Assembly: GCA_938091165.1 (NCBI GenBank)
Contig: CALKNK010000010.1
Location: forward strand, 82,618-146,617
Reading direction: 5' to 3'
Source of the DNA: an uncultured Ilumatobacter sp.
GTDB taxonomy: Bacteria; Actinomycetota; Acidimicrobiia; Acidimicrobiales; Ilumatobacteraceae
DNA: 64,000 nucleotides
This document shows positions 24,938-33,637 of this stretch, piece by piece. The translations under genes and the position numbers were made by a program. The notes beneath the pieces are model-generated. The model was not told the DNA's origin, ran no database searches, and saw only the letters and a program-made list of their open reading frames with translations. Position 1 is the first letter of the stretch; each line of letters starts with the position of its first letter.

Positions 24938-26116
24938 TCAACTCAGTGGCAGGCCAGTGTCCGGGTCAAAGAAGTGCGCCAGATGTGTTTTCACACCGAG
25001 TCGAAGGCTGTCTCCACTGGTGACGTAGTGAATTCCGTCGATCCGAGCGATGATTTTAGTCGTTGACATCAGGATCTCATCGCCATCTTCGGCAGACACT
25101 GGCTGGCCGTCGAGTTCGACAACTGGGACATCGAGCATGATGTGCAGATGCGCCTCGGCGCCCATTGCTTCAGCCAGTTCAATCTCGAATTCAAGGATCT
25201 GATCTTCAGGAAGGTCGAAGTCACCCTCCATTGAGAAGTGTTCTGGGCGCAGGCCCAGCACGACCGATGATCCGATGCGGTCAACAATTTGCGGATAGCG
25301 CTCAATCGCGCCTCCGCCGATAGCAAGGGTATGACCAGCGAAGTTGGCGGTGGGCCGCTCGGCTGTGCCACCGAGGGTCACATTGATCAAGTTCATGGCT
25401 GGGCTGCCAATGAACGCAGCAACGAACAGGTTGGCTGGCCGCTGGTATAACTCTTGCGGGTGGGCAACCTGTTGGAGCACTCCGAGTCGCATCACCGCAA
25501 CGCGATGCCCCATAGTCATCGCTTCGATCTGATCATGGGTGACGTAGATCATTGTAGTGCCGAGCCGCTTTTGGATCTGGATGATCTCCGATCGCATCTG
25601 CACGCGAAGCTTGGCATCGAGGTTTGACAGCGGCTCGTCCATGAGGAAAACCTGCGGACTACGCACGATCGCTCGGCCCATCGCAACGCGCTGACGCTGC
25701 CCGCCGGAAAGCGCTTTCGGTAAACGATCGAGATACTCGGTGAGGCCGAGCATTTCAGCGGCCTCCTCTGTACGCGCCTTGATCTCGGCCTTCTTCACCT
25801 TGGCAACTTCCAAGGCAAATCCAATGTTCTCTCGAACTGTCATGTGCGGATACAGCGCATAGTTCTGGAACACCATCGCAATATCGCGGTCGCCTGGGGG
25901 GACATCATTGACAAGACGATCTCCGATTCGAAGTTCGCCCTCGGTGATTTCTTCGAGTCCGGCAATCATTCGCAGCGCAGTGGACTTACCGCAGCCAGAT
26001 GGTCCGACGAGCACCATGAACTCGCCATCTTTGATATCGAGTTCGAGATCGTGGACTGCTTTGGGCCCACCGCCTTCGTACTGTTTGCTGACGGAGCGGA
26101 AGGTGACTTCTGCCAT
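24938..26116 (-). CDS. Carbohydrate ABC transporter ATPase (MalK/UgpC type)
   Basis: The 392-residue ATPase powers the adjacent sugar importer. It has Walker A GPSGCGKST, signature LSGGQRQRVAMGRA, Walker B VFLMDEPLSNLDAKLR and the switch His in YVTHDQIEA, followed by a C-terminal TOBE regulatory domain (VVLGLRPEHFS) characteristic of MalK/UgpC proteins, which can energise several sugar importers. The start is the ATG at 26116 (MAEVTFRSVSKQYEGG); upstream in-frame codons are inside the neighbouring permease gene. It lies 10 bases after the malG-type gene. Confidence 0.94.
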   Translation of the reverse strand: MAEVTFRSVSKQYEGGGPKAVHDLELDIKDGEFMVLVGPSGCGKSTALRMIAGLEEITEGELRIGDRLVNDVPPGDRDIAMVFQNYALYPHMTVRENIGFALEVAKVKKAEIKARTEEAAEMLGLTEYLDRLPKALSGGQRQRVAMGRAIVRSPQVFLMDEPLSNLDAKLRVQMRSEIIQIQKRLGTTMIYVTHDQIEAMTMGHRVAVMRLGVLQQVAHPQELYQRPANLFVAAFIGSPAMNLINVTLGGTAERPTANFAGHTLAIGGGAIERYPQIVDRIGSSVVLGLRPEHFSMEGDFDLPEDQILEFEIELAEAMGAEAHLHIMLDVPVVELDGQPVSAEDGDEILMSTTKIIARIDGIHYVTSGDSLRLGVKTHLAHFFDPDTGLPLS

Positions 26117-26126
26117 GGATAACTCC

Positions 26127-27344
26127 CTACTTGAGCCCGCTGGAAGCGGAGTTCTCGACGAAATAGCGCTGAGCGAACAGGAACACCAAGATCGGCGGCG
26201 CCATCGCGACCATCGCGCCGGCAAACACCAAGTTGAGATCGGTGCTTGAGCGCCCACCAAGTGTTGACAACGCAAGCGACAACACACGGCCGTCAGGATT
26301 ACCTGAGTTGATGATGACCAGCGGCCAAAAGAACGAGTTCCAGGCGTATAGGAATCCGAACGTCGCAAGCGTCGCAATGGCCGGGCGAGCAAGCGGCACC
26401 ATAATGCGCCACAGGATCTTCCAACGCGATGCATTATCGAGCAACGCTGCTTCTTCAATCTCAATAGGAATACTGATGAAGAACTGCCGCATGAGGAAGG
26501 TGCCGTAGGCGCTGAACATGAACGGAATGATCAGTGCCGAGAGATTGTCGAGCCAGCCCACCTGCAGCATTAGCTGGAAAAGCGGGATGATGAGGACGAC
26601 GAATGGCACCATGACCGAGCCGAGGTACAGCAGGAACAATGGGCCGCTTCCCTTGAACTTGATTCGAGCAAACGCGTAGCCGCCCAGTATCGAAGTCAGA
26701 ATCTGGCCGGACACAACAGCGATAGTCACCAACACCGTATTCGTGAGGGATCGACCGAAGTCCTTCTCGACGAGAACCTCTTCGAAGTTCTCGAGTCTCG
26801 GACCAAACTGCTGCAGTGGCTCTACGACGTTAACGAGTTCCACACGTACATCGGTCGGGTCGTCGAGCGAGACAAACTGGCCGCCTGAGGTGAGTCGTGA
26901 TCGGTAAGCCTCGATGGTGGTGCCGTCGACCTCGATGGCAAAAATATCTTCTTCCGCACCCTCAATGATCACGACCTCGCCGGTCTTTTCACCTGAGGTC
27001 ACATCCAGGCGGATGATTCGATCAACGTCGTTGAGTGGACGGAACTCTGCAACCGAGACGTCGTTGTCGACGAGAGCAAATTGTGTATCGGAATCCGAGA
27101 ACGCATACAAAGGAAGCGGTTCATCGGCATCGACATCTAGGAGCGCAACCTCAGTTGGGTCGATGGTCTGCGGTTCCTTTGGAATGAGGGTTGGCGGGTA
27201 GTTGAAGATGTCTTGGCTGTTCTTCGTCGATGTGGCGAACGCTACGACAAAGGGAAAGACCACGATGACCGCAACCGACACGAGACATAGGTATGTGACG
27301 ATCCGGACAATGGTCGCTCGTGGCCCTTTTCTGCGGACGCTCAT
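26127..27344 (-). CDS. Carbohydrate ABC permease (MalG type) with large extracytoplasmic insertion
   Basis: A 405-residue inner-membrane permease. The core from about residue 190 has the MalG fold, including the EAA loop EIEEAALLDNASRWKILWRIMVPLARPA that contacts the ATPase. MalG proteins are about 280 residues; here a block of about 120 residues (59-180), rich in Asp, Glu and Val, sits between the first membrane helix with PPTLIP and the NFEEVL segment that normally follows directly. The block would lie outside the membrane beside the binding protein. Its ATG overlaps the malF-type stop by 4 bases. Confidence 0.9.
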   Translation of the reverse strand: MSVRRKGPRATIVRIVTYLCLVSVAVIVVFPFVVAFATSTKNSQDIFNYPPTLIPKEPQTIDPTEVALLDVDADEPLPLYAFSDSDTQFALVDNDVSVAEFRPLNDVDRIIRLDVTSGEKTGEVVIIEGAEEDIFAIEVDGTTIEAYRSRLTSGGQFVSLDDPTDVRVELVNVVEPLQQFGPRLENFEEVLVEKDFGRSLTNTVLVTIAVVSGQILTSILGGYAFARIKFKGSGPLFLLYLGSVMVPFVVLIIPLFQLMLQVGWLDNLSALIIPFMFSAYGTFLMRQFFISIPIEIEEAALLDNASRWKILWRIMVPLARPAIATLATFGFLYAWNSFFWPLVIINSGNPDGRVLSLALSTLGGRSSTDLNLVFAGAMVAMAPPILVFLFAQRYFVENSASSGLK

Positions 27345-29050
27345 GACACGCCTCCTGCACTGACTTCACTGCGTTGTCGCCGGAACTGGAACAGAGTAAA
27401 GCTGAAGATGATGACGAACAGCACCCAGGCCAGCGCTGACGCGTAGCCCTGGCGATTATTGGTGAACGCCTCTTGGTACAGGGTGAGCACCGGCGTCTGC
27501 GTGGCGAAGTTTGGGCCACCAGCGATTGGTCGCGCCAGGATCCAGACGATGTCGAAAAGCTGTAAGGCAAGGATCGACGTGGTGATGACCACATAGAAGG
27601 TCGTGTTGCGGAGCTGCGGCACGGTGATCCGCCGAAAGATCTGCCAGGTGTTAGCACCATCGATCTCAGCTGCCTCGTACAGCTCTTTAGAAATGGCCTG
27701 GTGTCCTGCCAGGTACAGCACTGTGTTGAATCCAAAGCTCATCCAGGCAAAGACGATGACCATCGATAGCAGTGCCGTGTCCGGCTGGGTGAGCCAGCCT
27801 CGACCCTGGCCTGCCTCGGAGACACCAAGTAGGTCAAGGATGTAGTTGATCCAGCCGATTGTTGCGTCGAACATTTGGCCCCACACGATCGAGACGCCGA
27901 TCACACCCGCCACCGAGGGGACGAAATAAATGGTTCGGAAGACCTTCATCCCGGGGAGTTTCGAGGCGAGAACGCTCGACAGGACGAGGGCTGGCAGCAC
28001 GGCTAGTGGCACGGCGAGAACGAGGAAGACCGTGATGTTCTTTAACGAAAGCCAGAACTCGACATCGCGAGCGCCGACCACCCAGTGCTGCCCGAACCAG
28101 TCGAGATTGGCAAGCACCTGATAGTCGGTCCGCAGCACCTCCGTGCCGGCATTGCTTTGCGCACTGCTGACGAAGTCGAGTGACAACGCTTGGATGTAGT
28201 TCTCAAGCCCAATGAAATCGCGGGTGGTATTGGTGGTGTCCCAGTCAAAGAAGCTGACCCACAACGAGAACAACAGCGGAAAAGCAAAGAAGATGAAGAA
28301 CCCGATCAGGTTTGGTGACAAGAAGGCGAAGCCACTGAGGGCTTCGTCGACCTGACGGGTTGAGCCGAAATGCTTGGCGGCAGGACGCGACCACATGAGT
28401 CGAGTGGCGAGCGCTGCGCAGAGCGTAAGCGCAATTGCGCCGAGAGCAAGTGGGCGAGTGAGCGTCTCGCCGATAGACGAAATCATGCCGGATGGGTCTG
28501 CTTTTATGACAAACCAGACAGTGGCGACGGCAGCAAGACTCCAGCCAGCTCGGCGGAGGCGAAGCGGCCCGGCTGCTGTCGGCCGATGCGCCAGCATCTG
28601 ACCGCTCAACAGCACCCAGAGCAATCCGACAGAGATGACGACGAAGGGAAGGAACGCTTTGTACAAGCCTTCGCCGAAGTCACCGAGGGCTTGGAAGGCG
28701 TTGAAGAGGTGCAGCGTCGCAGATGCCGCGACGAGTGTGAGGAGGTAGTTGGCTGCGAGTGAAAGCGGGCGAGCCCAACGTGTCCGAGCGCCAACGCCGT
28801 AGGCGCTGGCCATGTGGGCAACAAACGAAAAACTAAAGAAACCCTGGAGCGCGAAACGCGGCATCCACGGCAACTCCGTGTCGCCACTTTGCCGAGCCAG
28901 CAAGATTCCCATCACGCTCACGGCGGCACCAACGAGGTGCCACAGACTGAGCAGTTTCAGCTTGCGGCCAAGCCCGTTGTCCGGCGCTTCCCGCAGGTCA
29001 GCCACGGCGTCTGCCTTGTCGGCTGCGTCTGCAGCCATGGTGTCCGACAC
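27341..29050 (-). CDS. Carbohydrate ABC permease (MalF type) with extra N-terminal membrane domain
   Basis: A 569-residue permease. The conventional core begins near residue 237 (GFAFLSPNLIGFFIFFAFPLLFSLW, the usual N-terminus of MalF/UgpA proteins) and includes the EAA loop ELYEAAEIDGANTWQIFRRITVPQLR. Before it lies an additional domain of about 235 residues with six predicted membrane helices (near 36-52, 64-86, 95-118, 131-153, 168-183 and 198-220). I do not recognise that domain. The GTG start has GGGGGA just upstream. The gene follows malE across a structured intergenic region. Confidence 0.9.
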   Translation of the reverse strand: MSDTMAADAADKADAVADLREAPDNGLGRKLKLLSLWHLVGAAVSVMGILLARQSGDTELPWMPRFALQGFFSFSFVAHMASAYGVGARTRWARPLSLAANYLLTLVAASATLHLFNAFQALGDFGEGLYKAFLPFVVISVGLLWVLLSGQMLAHRPTAAGPLRLRRAGWSLAAVATVWFVIKADPSGMISSIGETLTRPLALGAIALTLCAALATRLMWSRPAAKHFGSTRQVDEALSGFAFLSPNLIGFFIFFAFPLLFSLWVSFFDWDTTNTTRDFIGLENYIQALSLDFVSSAQSNAGTEVLRTDYQVLANLDWFGQHWVVGARDVEFWLSLKNITVFLVLAVPLAVLPALVLSSVLASKLPGMKVFRTIYFVPSVAGVIGVSIVWGQMFDATIGWINYILDLLGVSEAGQGRGWLTQPDTALLSMVIVFAWMSFGFNTVLYLAGHQAISKELYEAAEIDGANTWQIFRRITVPQLRNTTFYVVITTSILALQLFDIVWILARPIAGGPNFATQTPVLTLYQEAFTNNRQGYASALAWVLFVIIFSFTLFQFRRQRSEVSAGGVS

Positions 29051-29078
29051 AAGTCCCCCAGGTGTGTATGGTCAACGT

Positions 29079-29143
29079 CCCGTTTAAACGGGCGAAGCCC
29101 TGACCGTCACATGAGGTGCGAGGCACCAAATGTGACGGTCAGG
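29079..29143 (-). promoter_or_regulatory. Stem-loops between malE and malF
   Basis: A perfect 14-bp inverted repeat (CCTGACCGTCACAT at 29099-29112 with its complement at 29130-29143) encloses a smaller GGTGC/GCACC stem. Next to it on the minus strand follow GGGCTTCGCCC and the 14-base palindrome CCCGTTTAAACGGG (29079-29092). No long T tract follows, so partial termination or 3' protection of the abundant binding-protein message is more likely than full termination. This is a usual place for such a structure. Confidence 0.65.
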
Positions 29144-29149
29144 AAATCA

Positions 29150-30523
29150 TCAGCCGCCGAACGTGGCGATCTCAGCCTCGGCGCAGATGTTCGCAGCGAA
29201 GTCTTCGATCGTGCGCTCACCGTTGATCACAGCGGTAACAGCAGCACCAACAACGTTGTCAAACTCGGGGCGGCTACCGGTCCAGAGGGGACCTTCGGCT
29301 GTCGGCGAGTCAGCAAGACCGTTGAGGAATGCTTGCGCGTTCTCCGGCGGCGTGAAGCCGAGGAAGGCCTCCGCTGCGGCGTCGCTCTGGCGGCTCGGGA
29401 TGTTGGCCCCAAGTTCGCTGATCGATGCCTGAGTCTCGGCGGTGGTCAGGGACTGCACGAGGTCAAACGCCTCGGACGGGTTCTCGGTGTTTGCGTTGAC
29501 GACGTATGCGCCCCAGAACAACCAGTTGCCCTGCGTGCCACCGGGACCGGTAGGCAGCTCGACGACGTCCCAGTTAAAGTTTGCGTCAGCGCGTGCACCG
29601 GGCGTGGCCCAGCGACCGTTCATGAACATGCCGACGGTGCCGGCCTTCCACGGAGCTTCGCCACTTTCGCCGTACGCAACTGCAAGGCCACCGTCGTAGA
29701 CAGCCTTCATCTGGGTCAGACCGGCGATTGCCTCCGGCGAATCGACCGCACATTCAGTTCCGTCTTCGTTGAGGAAGCTACCACCAGCTGCCTGAACGAA
29801 GTAACCAATGGGCCCCCACCAGGCGTCCATTGCAAAGCCCTTGTTTTCGCCACCGAGCGCGGTCACTGCGGTAGCCACTTCGGCGTAGGCGTCCCAGTCC
29901 CATTCGCCGGCTTCGGCAAGAGCACGCGGGTCGTCAGCGCCAGCTTCAGCGATGAGGTCGTTGTTGAGGTACATGGCGAAGGTCGACACGTCGCGGGGCA
30001 AACCCCACAGCTTGTCGCCCGGGGCGCCTGCCTCAGGGTCGAAGGTCAAGTGGTACATGGGCTCGGGGTAGAACTCGCTGGTGTCGAAGCCGTCTTCGGC
30101 TGCGAGTGGGGCCAAGTCGAGAATGAGCCCAGCGCTCTGGAACCGCGCAATGTCGGTACCCGGAATCCAGAAAACGTCTGGGGCGGTGCCGTTGGCGATC
30201 TCGGTGATGAGCTGATCTTGATAGTTGGCGCCATCGGTGGTGCCCGGCTCATAGGTCAGCGTGACTGCGTCGCCATTCGCAGCATCGATGGTGTCGCTGA
30301 TGGACCCATAGACCTCGGCCTCTGCATCGTTGTCCGGACGGGTACGCCAGCGAATCGTTACGTCTTCGCCGCTTTCAGCGGGCTCGTCGGCAGCGGGTGC
30401 CTCAGTCGCAGCGGGCGCCTCGGTGTTACTGGACTCTTCTGCGGTGTCGTCACTCCCACCGCATGCGGCGGCGATCAGTGATAAGGCAACCGTTGCGGTT
30501 GCGATCTTCCGTGTTCTTTGCAC
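29150..30523 (-). CDS. Sugar ABC transporter substrate-binding lipoprotein (MalE type)
   Basis: A 457-residue extracytoplasmic solute-binding protein, family 1. The signal peptide ends in the lipobox LIAAAC (Cys21), so it is a lipid-anchored protein, followed by a long Ser/Glu/Ala/Pro linker. The mature part has the family pattern: ALILDLAPLAAEDGFDTSEFY-like segment, LWGLPRDVSTFAMYLNNDLIAEAG, and GTVGMFMNGRWATPG. The GTG start has GGAG 6 bases upstream. It is the first gene of the transporter operon; the sugar cannot be deduced. Confidence 0.92.
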   Translation of the reverse strand: MQRTRKIATATVALSLIAAACGGSDDTAEESSNTEAPAATEAPAADEPAESGEDVTIRWRTRPDNDAEAEVYGSISDTIDAANGDAVTLTYEPGTTDGANYQDQLITEIANGTAPDVFWIPGTDIARFQSAGLILDLAPLAAEDGFDTSEFYPEPMYHLTFDPEAGAPGDKLWGLPRDVSTFAMYLNNDLIAEAGADDPRALAEAGEWDWDAYAEVATAVTALGGENKGFAMDAWWGPIGYFVQAAGGSFLNEDGTECAVDSPEAIAGLTQMKAVYDGGLAVAYGESGEAPWKAGTVGMFMNGRWATPGARADANFNWDVVELPTGPGGTQGNWLFWGAYVVNANTENPSEAFDLVQSLTTAETQASISELGANIPSRQSDAAAEAFLGFTPPENAQAFLNGLADSPTAEGPLWTGSRPEFDNVVGAAVTAVINGERTIEDFAANICAEAEIATFGG

Positions 30524-30821
30524 AGTGTGCTCCTTCAGTGATGATGGCGAATGTCGCCATCGTTTCTCCCCCTGCTCGCGATCGCGAACCGGCGCTTGTT
30601 CTGCTGTTCGTTGCGGCCATTAGTCCCGGTGCGGAACATCTTGCTGCGTTGTGAAAGTAAACCCCGGTGTCATTGGGCGAACCCTCAGACGAGGCGACGC
30701 GCCCTTTCCTTCGCGCCACCACCGTATTTAGCAAATTTATCCTTGCCGCTATTGCACGCAAAGTCCAATAATGTCTGAAAGTATTCGCTTACTCGTCCTC
30801 CAGCCGACAGGATAGGAGCCC
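30524..30821. promoter_or_regulatory. Divergent control region between malE-type gene and tetR
   Basis: About 300 bases between divergent starts. Two strong palindromes lie close to the malE start: GATGGCGA-ATG-TCGCCATC (30543-30561) and the 12-base TCGCGATCGCGA (30576-30587). Either could be an operator or a leader hairpin. The divergent TetR-family gene is the obvious candidate regulator but nothing here proves it. Confidence 0.5.
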
Positions 30822-31481
30822 ATGGATCCCGAAGCAGCCGCCCCGGTAGTCGCTGCGACGTCAGGTTCCCGATTGCCACCCGACGATCGTCGCCGCCATC
30901 TGCTTGATGTATCCCGAGCAATCGTTGAAGAGAACGGCGTTGGCGCGCTATCGATGGAGTCCGTCGCTGCCAGAGCGGGGGTGTCACGCGCTCTGGTTTA
31001 CAAGTATTTTGGCAACCGGACTGGTCTGGTCGATATTCTGTGGTCCGAAGTCGCAGCGTTGTGGAACGTTGAGGCCATGCCACCCCACGAGGAGCTTGTC
31101 GGATCGGGCTCACTACGTGAGCTGTTCGACAATCGGCTTGTCGAAAACACCCGCTGGTTCTTTGACCAGGTGGAACGCAGCGGCCTGCTCTTTCATAGGC
31201 TCCAATCTGAGCCGGCGTTGGAATCTTCGATTGCAGAGGTGCGCAAGCGCGTAGAGCAAGACAACATCGATTGGTGGGCTCGGCTTGTTGAGGCGATGGG
31301 GGTCAAAAAGGACCGGGCACTGGTCTTCTCAACGCTCGTAAATGCCCCAAGTCACTTGATGTGGAGTCTCATTGCTCGCGGCCAAGCACCACGGGAAACC
31401 ATCGAAACAGTGTTCTTTCTAACGTGTCAGGCTGGCCTCGACAGACTTCTGGCATCCGAGGACGGGAACGCAGCGGGGTAA
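30822..31481 (+). CDS. TetR-family transcriptional regulator
   Basis: A 219-residue regulator with an N-terminal helix-turn-helix typical of TetR: ILDVSRAIVEENGVGALSMESVAARAGVSRALVYKYFGNRTGLVDILW-like arrangement between residues 28 and 75. The C-terminal helical domain (LRELFDNRLVENTRWFFDQV onward) would bind an unknown ligand. It is divergent from the sugar transporter operon and upstream of the oxidoreductase pair, so either could be its target. Confidence 0.9.
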   Translation: MDPEAAAPVVAATSGSRLPPDDRRRHLLDVSRAIVEENGVGALSMESVAARAGVSRALVYKYFGNRTGLVDILWSEVAALWNVEAMPPHEELVGSGSLRELFDNRLVENTRWFFDQVERSGLLFHRLQSEPALESSIAEVRKRVEQDNIDWWARLVEAMGVKKDRALVFSTLVNAPSHLMWSLIARGQAPRETIETVFFLTCQAGLDRLLASEDGNAAG

Positions 31482-31612
31482 TCAACGCACCAGAATCTTG
31501 GTACCGAAACCGGTCGGCTTTGCTGACATTCCCACTATTAGATATGTTGTCAATAACGTTGTTCGATGTCTTCGGACTGTCCACGCAACGATGAGAGCAC
31601 AAGGAGACCACC

Positions 31613-32581
31613 ATGCGATATCGAGCATTGGGCCGAACAGCTTTGCAGGTGAGCGAAGTGTGCCTCGGGACCATGAACTTCGGTCCAACAACGTCCGAAC
31701 CCGATTCTTTCGCCATTCTGGATCGGGCGATTGAGCATGGTGTCAACTTCCTTGACACGGCAAATCAGTACGGTGGCACTACCGGGGCTGGTGCCACTGA
31801 GACAATCATCGGTAACTGGCTCGCGCAGGGCGGCGATCGCCGGGAGCAAGTTGTACTGGCGACGAAGTTGTATGAGCCTATGTCAGATCGGCCCAACGAT
31901 CGCGGGCTGTCAGCTCGCAACATCCGTTTGGCATGCGATGCCAGTCTACGTCGACTGCAAACTGACCATATCGAGCTTTACCAAATGCATCATCTCGACC
32001 GTGCTGCACCGTGGGACGAAGTGTGGCAGGCCATGGAGACCCTCGTATCGCAGGGCAAGATCATCTACGTCGGTTCTAGTAATTTCGCCGGCTGGACCGT
32101 CGCTCAGGCCAACGAGGCGGCGCGCTCCCGTCATTTTCTCGGGTTGGTGTCCGAACAGAGCCTGTACAACCTGACCGAACGCACAGTTGAGCTCGAAGTC
32201 ATCCCTGCTTGTCAGTCGTACGGGCTCGGCCTGTTGCCGTGGAGCCCGCTCGGTGGCGGCCTTCTCGCCGGCGTGTTGTCCAGTGGCGACACTCGACGCC
32301 GGGAGTCAGCCGAAATGAAGCGTCGAGTTGCTTCGCTCCGACCCCAACTCGAGCAATGGGAGGCACTGTGTACCGAGCTAGGCGAACAACCCAGCGATGT
32401 CGGCATCGCTTGGCTTTTACACCAGCCCGCGGTCACAGCGCCGATCGTCGGGCCGCGCACAATTGCGCAGTTAGATGGTGCTTTGCACGCCACCTCAATC
32501 GAACTTTCACGCAGCGTTCTTGATCGCATTGACGCGATCTTCCCAGGACCGGGGCCAGCGCCCGAGGCTTACGCGTGGTGA
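31613..32581 (+). CDS. Aldo/keto reductase
   Basis: A 322-residue NADPH-dependent oxidoreductase with the catalytic tetrad Asp48, Tyr53, Lys85 and His126 (FLDTANQYGG, LATKLY, YQMHHLD). The C-terminal cofactor motif is PIVGPRTIAQLDGAL. It resembles the group acting on sugars and other aldehydes. AAGGAGACC precedes the ATG. The PhyH-type gene follows after 24 bases with another strong ribosome-binding site, so the two likely work on the same compound. Confidence 0.92.
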   Translation: MRYRALGRTALQVSEVCLGTMNFGPTTSEPDSFAILDRAIEHGVNFLDTANQYGGTTGAGATETIIGNWLAQGGDRREQVVLATKLYEPMSDRPNDRGLSARNIRLACDASLRRLQTDHIELYQMHHLDRAAPWDEVWQAMETLVSQGKIIYVGSSNFAGWTVAQANEAARSRHFLGLVSEQSLYNLTERTVELEVIPACQSYGLGLLPWSPLGGGLLAGVLSSGDTRRRESAEMKRRVASLRPQLEQWEALCTELGEQPSDVGIAWLLHQPAVTAPIVGPRTIAQLDGALHATSIELSRSVLDRIDAIFPGPGPAPEAYAW

Positions 32582-32605
32582 CCCATCGTCTAGAAGGAGA
32601 CACCA

Positions 32606-33604
32606 ATGTCGAACAGCAATGAAGGCAGTTCAGCCGAACGCCACGCCGAGCTCGGGTGGCACGGTAACGACCGCGACGCACCCGAGATCGTGCAGCAACG
32701 CGAGTATCTCGAAGCGAACAATGGACTTCGGAGTGTTGAGATTCTTGACCCATCTGAAGTGGAGCGTGCTGTCAAGATTTTCCGACGCGACGGCTTTGTC
32801 CTCGTCGGTGACGCTCTCAACGTCGACCAGACGGAGTTTCTCCGCAACGGGGTGGTCGAGGTTGTCGATGACATCGTTGCACACGACATCGACCGCGACG
32901 GTAACCGTGGATCGCATCGTTACTCATTCGGCGGCTCCAGCGTGACGCGCAGCATGCTGCATCGCCCCGAGTGGCAGATGCTCGTCGATCTTCCAACGGT
33001 TACACCAATCGTCACCGCGATCTTTGAGTCGTCCGATTATTTACTCCGCTCGGCGAGCGGCGACTTCTGTCTCCCCGGCGCTGTCGAGTACCAGCCGTTG
33101 CACTCCGACATTCGAGACTTCGTGCCAGATGGGAACACGCCGTTCAGCGCATTCCACGATCCACGCGGTTTCCTGACTCTGCGGGACCTTCCATGCCCGT
33201 ACGTGTGCGTGAACTTCTTGCCGTTTGATCAAACGGCGCTGAACGGGCCCACCCGACAGATCCCAGGCTCCCAAAACTCTCGTGCACCGATTCCCACGCT
33301 AGAAGAAGAACCAGAGTGGATGCGTCTCAGTACGGCGTGCCCGGCGCCGGCCGGCGCTGTGCAGATACGTGACGTGCGAGCCTGGCACGGAGGCACCCCC
33401 AACCTGTCTGACGAGCTGCGGGCTATTCCCAACCTTGAGTTCTACGCGCCGTGGTTCCGGGAACCGATGATCCCAGGTATCACGTACGCCGACCACAAGA
33501 AACTGTCCGAACACGCGCAACATTTAACGCGTCTGAGTGTTATGGATTCCTCGGAACAACTCCCCGGCGGGTACGTGGTCAAACCTCTGCCCAATAAGTC
33601 GTAG
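32606..33604 (+). CDS. Phytanoyl-CoA dioxygenase (PhyH) family protein
   Basis: A 332-residue Fe(II)/2-oxoglutarate-dependent oxygenase-like protein. The metal-binding facial triad is visible as His166 and Asp168 in LHSDIRD and His261 in RAWHGG; Arg272 in ELRAIPN is placed to bind 2-oxoglutarate. Family members hydroxylate varied small molecules, not only phytanoyl-CoA. It has GAAGGAGA before its ATG and is cotranscribed with the aldo/keto reductase. Confidence 0.87.
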   Translation: MSNSNEGSSAERHAELGWHGNDRDAPEIVQQREYLEANNGLRSVEILDPSEVERAVKIFRRDGFVLVGDALNVDQTEFLRNGVVEVVDDIVAHDIDRDGNRGSHRYSFGGSSVTRSMLHRPEWQMLVDLPTVTPIVTAIFESSDYLLRSASGDFCLPGAVEYQPLHSDIRDFVPDGNTPFSAFHDPRGFLTLRDLPCPYVCVNFLPFDQTALNGPTRQIPGSQNSRAPIPTLEEEPEWMRLSTACPAPAGAVQIRDVRAWHGGTPNLSDELRAIPNLEFYAPWFREPMIPGITYADHKKLSEHAQHLTRLSVMDSSEQLPGGYVVKPLPNKS

Positions 33605-33637
33605 AGCGTCTTACACCATCCCCGCTCACGCAGTAGG

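Noticed and set aside
24318..25028. 236-codon plus-strand frame across the radA start
   Set aside because: Ends are antisense to radA and to the ATPase gene; the middle part has no domain or ribosome-binding site.
26117..26464. N-terminal extension of the MalK-type ATPase
   Set aside because: It overlaps the coding sequence of the MalG-type permease in another frame and has no similarity to ABC ATPases.
28814..30481. 555-codon open frame on the plus strand
   Set aside because: It lies antisense to the malE- and malF-type genes, has no family resemblance and exists because of codon bias of the opposite strand.
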